Below, in pieces: positions 7,445 to 10,470 of a stretch of DNA of 10,470 bases (positions within the stretch are counted from its first letter, which is position 1; every line of letters starts with the position of its first letter). The notes under the pieces are model-generated. The model was not told the DNA's origin. It searched no databases and saw only the letters and a list, made by a program, of their open reading frames with translations. A program made the translations under genes and the position numbers. Source of the stretch: Rhodospirillaceae bacterium (GTDB lineage Bacteria; Pseudomonadota; Alphaproteobacteria; MPNO01; UBA2964); the NCBI GenBank assembly GCA_018660305.1, contig JABJKO010000112.1, positions 1 through 10,470 of the forward strand. The letters run 5' to 3'.

Positions 7445-10400
7445 GTGCAATTTACAAGACTGAGACTGACCGGCTTCAAATCCTTCGTCGATTCCACGGA
7501 ATTGTGGATCGAGCCGGGTATGACCGGCGTGGTCGGGCCCAATGGCTGCGGCAAGTCCAACCTTGTCGAGGCGATGCGCTGGGTCATGGGCGAGACCTCG
7601 GCCAAGCAGATGCGCGGCAGCGGCATGGAAGATGTCATTTTCAATGGCACCGATGCCCGGCCCGCCCGCAATGTCGCCGAAGTGACGCTGGTGCTGGATA
7701 ACGCCGAGCGCACGGCGCCGGCGGGCTATAACGACCGCGACGAAATCGACGTCAGCCGCCGGATCGAGCGCGGCGAAGGATCGCTTTACCGGGTCAATGG
7801 CAGCGACGTACGGGCCCGTGACGTTCAAACCCTGTTTGCCGATGCCGCGACCGGCGCACGCTCCACAGCCCTGGTGAGCCAGGGACGCATCGGCGCCATT
7901 ATCAGCGCCAAGCCGACCGACCGCCGGCATCTGCTGGAAGAGGCGGCGGGCATCACCGGACTCCATTCCCGGCGCCACGAGGCCGAGCTGCGGCTACGCG
8001 CGGCGGAAACCAATCTGGAACGGCTCGACGATGTTCTCGGCGCTCTGGAAGAACAGCTAAAGGCTCTGAAGAAGCAGGCCCGCCAGGCAACGCGCTACCG
8101 TAATCTCAGCGATCACATCCGGCGCGCCGAAGCGATCAGCTTCCACCACCAATGGGCGGAAGCACAGGCCGAACGCCAGACCGCGAAAGAGAGCTTCGAC
8201 GCAGCCGAAGCCTCTGTTGCAACCCTGACCGGAGACGTCGCCTCGGCAACCTCACGGGAAGCGGAAGCCGCCGGCGAAATTCCCGGTCTCCGCGAAAAGG
8301 AAGCCATTGCGGCCGCCGCCCTGCAGCGCCTCATACTGGCGCGGGACGGTCTCGAGCAGGAAGAACGCCGCATCGAAGCCGAACGACAGGAAATCGAAGC
8401 GCGCATAACCCAGATCAACAGCGATCTCGAACGGGAAGCCGGGCTAAAGACGGATGCGGAAACCGCCCTGGCGCAGCTCGATCAGGAAATTGCCGTCCTG
8501 ACCGACGCACAGAATAACGAAGAACAGGAAAGCGCCAAATCCAATGAGCAATTAGGTTTAGCCAACGAAGAGGTCAATAACCTGGAACAGCAGGTTACCA
8601 TCCTCACCCAGTCCATCGCCTCCGACGAGACCCGACAGACGGCCCTTAAGCGTCAGATTGATGATTGCGGAATCCGGCGCACGCGTATCGCGCAACGGAT
8701 GGAAGAGGTCGTGCGCGACCGGCGAACCGCCGAGGAAACGCTGGCCGCCGCCGGCGCCGCTGATGAAATTAACGACCGCGTGATTGCGGCGCGGCGTGTT
8801 CTCGATGCAGCCCGTGCCGCCTTTGATGAATCCGAGAAGGAACGAAGCGACGCGGCCACGAAAGAGACCAACGCGCGCGCCACTCTTCAGGAAGCGGATA
8901 CCCGCCTCGCCCGGCTGCGCGCCGAAGAGGAAGCCCTCCAGGCTCTTTTAAGCGTGGGCGATCCCGATTTATGGCCGCCCATGATCGATGCGCTCAGCGT
9001 CGAGCCGGGATATGAACTGGCCATCGCGGCGGCCCTCGGCGATGATTTGAATGCCCCCTCGGATGAAGCAGCGCCGGTTCATTGGCGTGCATTAGCCCCC
9101 TATAGTTCGCCGGCGCCTCTCCCCAGCGGCGCAAAACCCCTTTCTTCCGTGGTCAGCGCGCCGGCACCTCTGGCCCGGCGGCTGTCGCAAATCGGGCTGG
9201 TCGATGACGACGCGCAGGGAAATGCCCTGGTAGGCGATTTGGTTCAAGGACAGCGGCTGGTTAGTCGGAATGGCAGCTTGTGGCGGTGGGACGGGTTCAC
9301 CGCCATTGGCGAGGGGACCGACAACGCCGCGACCCGGCTGACGCAACGCAACCGGCTGCGGGACCTGCATGCGGAATGCGATCGGGCGGAGCGGCTGCTG
9401 TCGGAAGACAGGGCGCGCTACGAGTCGGTTCATCTTGAGGCCGAGCAGGCGGCAGAGCGGGAGCGGAGCGTGCGGGATTCCGTGCGCCAGGCCGATAGCG
9501 AATTCCAGGAAGCCAGGGATCAGGAAGCCGCGCTCAACAAAAAATCGGCCGAGGCCCGGTCCCGTCTTCAATCCCTGGAAGAGACAGGGGAAACGCTCAG
9601 GGCCGATGATTCCGAAACAGAAACGGTCATGCGCAACGCGGAGCAGGAGCTTGCCGGTCTCGACAAACTTGATGAGCGCCGCGACGACGCCGCGAAAATC
9701 CGGACCACTCTGGCGGAAGCGCGCGCCGCGGCGAACGAATGCCAGACAATTCACGACCGACTGATCCGCGAAGCCGCAACACGGCGCCAGCGGCTCTCAG
9801 ACATTCAACAGGAACTCGATTCCTGGCGCCGCCGTGCCGGGAATGCGGAGCATCAGACAAAAACCCTGCTGGAACGCCGTCAGGCCGCCGAGGAAACGCT
9901 CGAGCGGCTGACCATCAGGCCGGCTGAAATAGCCACCCAGCGTGAAGCCCTGTTCGAACAGATATCGGCCGCTGAAAAATCCCGCGACATCGCGGCCGAT
10001 GCGCTGGCTGAGGCGGAAACCCGGCTGACACAGCTCGGGCGGGCGCTGAAAGACGCGGAAACCAAACTCGCCGAGATCCGCGAGGAAAGAGTCCGGTGTC
10101 AGGCAAGTGTGGAGCAGATCGATCAAACCCTCAGCGTCATCCAGGAACGTGCCGACGAACGTATCGGCTGCGCGCCGGGCGATGCGCTGGAAGCGGTTGG
10201 TGTGGAAGACAATGAAAAGCTTCCCGACCAGGCGGCCATCGAAATCCGTCTGGAGCGGTTGAAGCGCGAGCGCGAAAATATGGGCGCGGTCAATTTGCGG
10301 GCGGAAATAGAGGCCGCCGAGCTCGACGAAAAGATTACGACCATGCTCACCGAGCGTGAGGATCTGATCTCGGCGATCGCCCGTCTGCGTCAGGGTATCT

Positions 10401-10470
10401 CGAACCTCAACCGCGAGGGACGCGCCCGGCTGCTTGCGGCCTTCAAGGAAGTCGACACCCATTTCCGGGA
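7445..10470 (+). CDS. smc: Chromosome segregation ATPase SMC (cut by the right edge)
   Basis: The ATPase of the SMC-ScpAB condensin complex, which extrudes DNA loops and organises newly replicated chromosomes. 1008 codons are open to the window end; about 140-150 more are expected. The N-terminal head begins QFTRLRLTGFKSFVD. Walker A GPNGCGKS is at 31-38, and LVSQGRIGAI has the Q-loop Q146, followed by LLEEAAGI. A long Glu/Arg/Ala-rich coiled coil covers about 170-500, and a degenerate hinge about 503-630. The return coil covers about 630-985, including the MGAVNL segment near 945, and the C-terminal head is just starting. The ABC signature and Walker B lie beyond the window. GTG 7445 is the only start after the stop at 7436-7438 and gives the standard N terminus. 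The hinge lacks the glycine-rich motifs of B. subtilis SMC. It is the third gene of the dciA, dsbA-like, smc group. Confidence 0.96.
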   Translation, partial: MQFTRLRLTGFKSFVDSTELWIEPGMTGVVGPNGCGKSNLVEAMRWVMGETSAKQMRGSGMEDVIFNGTDARPARNVAEVTLVLDNAERTAPAGYNDRDEIDVSRRIERGEGSLYRVNGSDVRARDVQTLFADAATGARSTALVSQGRIGAIISAKPTDRRHLLEEAAGITGLHSRRHEAELRLRAAETNLERLDDVLGALEEQLKALKKQARQATRYRNLSDHIRRAEAISFHHQWAEAQAERQTAKESFDAAEASVATLTGDVASATSREAEAAGEIPGLREKEAIAAAALQRLILARDGLEQEERRIEAERQEIEARITQINSDLEREAGLKTDAETALAQLDQEIAVLTDAQNNEEQESAKSNEQLGLANEEVNNLEQQVTILTQSIASDETRQTALKRQIDDCGIRRTRIAQRMEEVVRDRRTAEETLAAAGAADEINDRVIAARRVLDAARAAFDESEKERSDAATKETNARATLQEADTRLARLRAEEEALQALLSVGDPDLWPPMIDALSVEPGYELAIAAALGDDLNAPSDEAAPVHWRALAPYSSPAPLPSGAKPLSSVVSAPAPLARRLSQIGLVDDDAQGNALVGDLVQGQRLVSRNGSLWRWDGFTAIGEGTDNAATRLTQRNRLRDLHAECDRAERLLSEDRARYESVHLEAEQAAERERSVRDSVRQADSEFQEARDQEAALNKKSAEARSRLQSLEETGETLRADDSETETVMRNAEQELAGLDKLDERRDDAAKIRTTLAEARAAANECQTIHDRLIREAATRRQRLSDIQQELDSWRRRAGNAEHQTKTLLERRQAAEETLERLTIRPAEIATQREALFEQISAAEKSRDIAADALAEAETRLTQLGRALKDAETKLAEIREERVRCQASVEQIDQTLSVIQERADERIGCAPGDALEAVGVEDNEKLPDQAAIEIRLERLKRERENMGAVNLRAEIEAAELDEKITTMLTEREDLISAIARLRQGISNLNREGRARLLAAFKEVDTHFR

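Noticed and set aside
7355..10462. Several minus-strand frames of about 200-220 codons opposite smc (for example 7355-7978, 9092-9754, 9797-10462)
   Set aside because: The smc frame is open and motif-bearing throughout. These are GC-rich antisense shadows without ribosome binding sites or family resemblance.

Overview
The window reads as chromosomal DNA from a GC-rich alphaproteobacterium. The evidence is a CcrM-type GANTC adenine methyltransferase, a LexA box in the alphaproteobacterial form (GTTC-N7-GTTC), an SMC protein with a degenerate hinge, and the gene order rnhB-ccrM / mutY / dciA-dsbA-smc, which I recall as conserved in that class. The genus cannot be settled from these bases. Almost every base belongs to a gene or a short intergenic spacer, and no spacer exceeds about 120 bases. 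I see no mobile element, CRISPR array, tRNA or rRNA.

Layout. (1) Minus strand, running off the left edge: the N-terminal 116 codons of a TIGR04283-type family 2 glycosyltransferase with a TTG start. (2) A divergent intergenic region of about 115 bp carrying a perfect GTTC-N7-GTTC LexA-type box, followed on the plus strand by a PA0069-family radical SAM protein (SplB-related) that ends in a beta-clamp-like QLALF. (3) Plus strand: a CPA2-family cation:proton antiporter without a regulatory TrkA domain, then rnhB (RNase HII), then ccrM. The region between rnhB and ccrM carries six GANTC sites in 86 bp, which are CcrM's own target. (4) A strong hairpin terminator between convergent ccrM and mutY. 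(5) Minus strand: mutY. (6) Plus strand, divergent from mutY: dciA (DUF721, replicative helicase loading), a membrane-anchored DsbA-like thiol oxidoreductase, and smc. The smc gene starts at a GTG and is cut by the right edge after 1008 codons.

How the genes fit together. Most of the window is genome maintenance: a candidate SOS-induced radical SAM repair enzyme, RNase HII (RNA primers and ribonucleotides in DNA), CcrM (cell-cycle methylation), MutY (8-oxoG:A repair), DciA (helicase loading) and SMC (chromosome segregation). The glycosyltransferase, antiporter and DsbA-like protein are apparently unrelated neighbours. The most interesting signals are the LexA box combined with the C-terminal clamp-binding-like motif on the radical SAM gene, and the dense GANTC cluster in front of ccrM.
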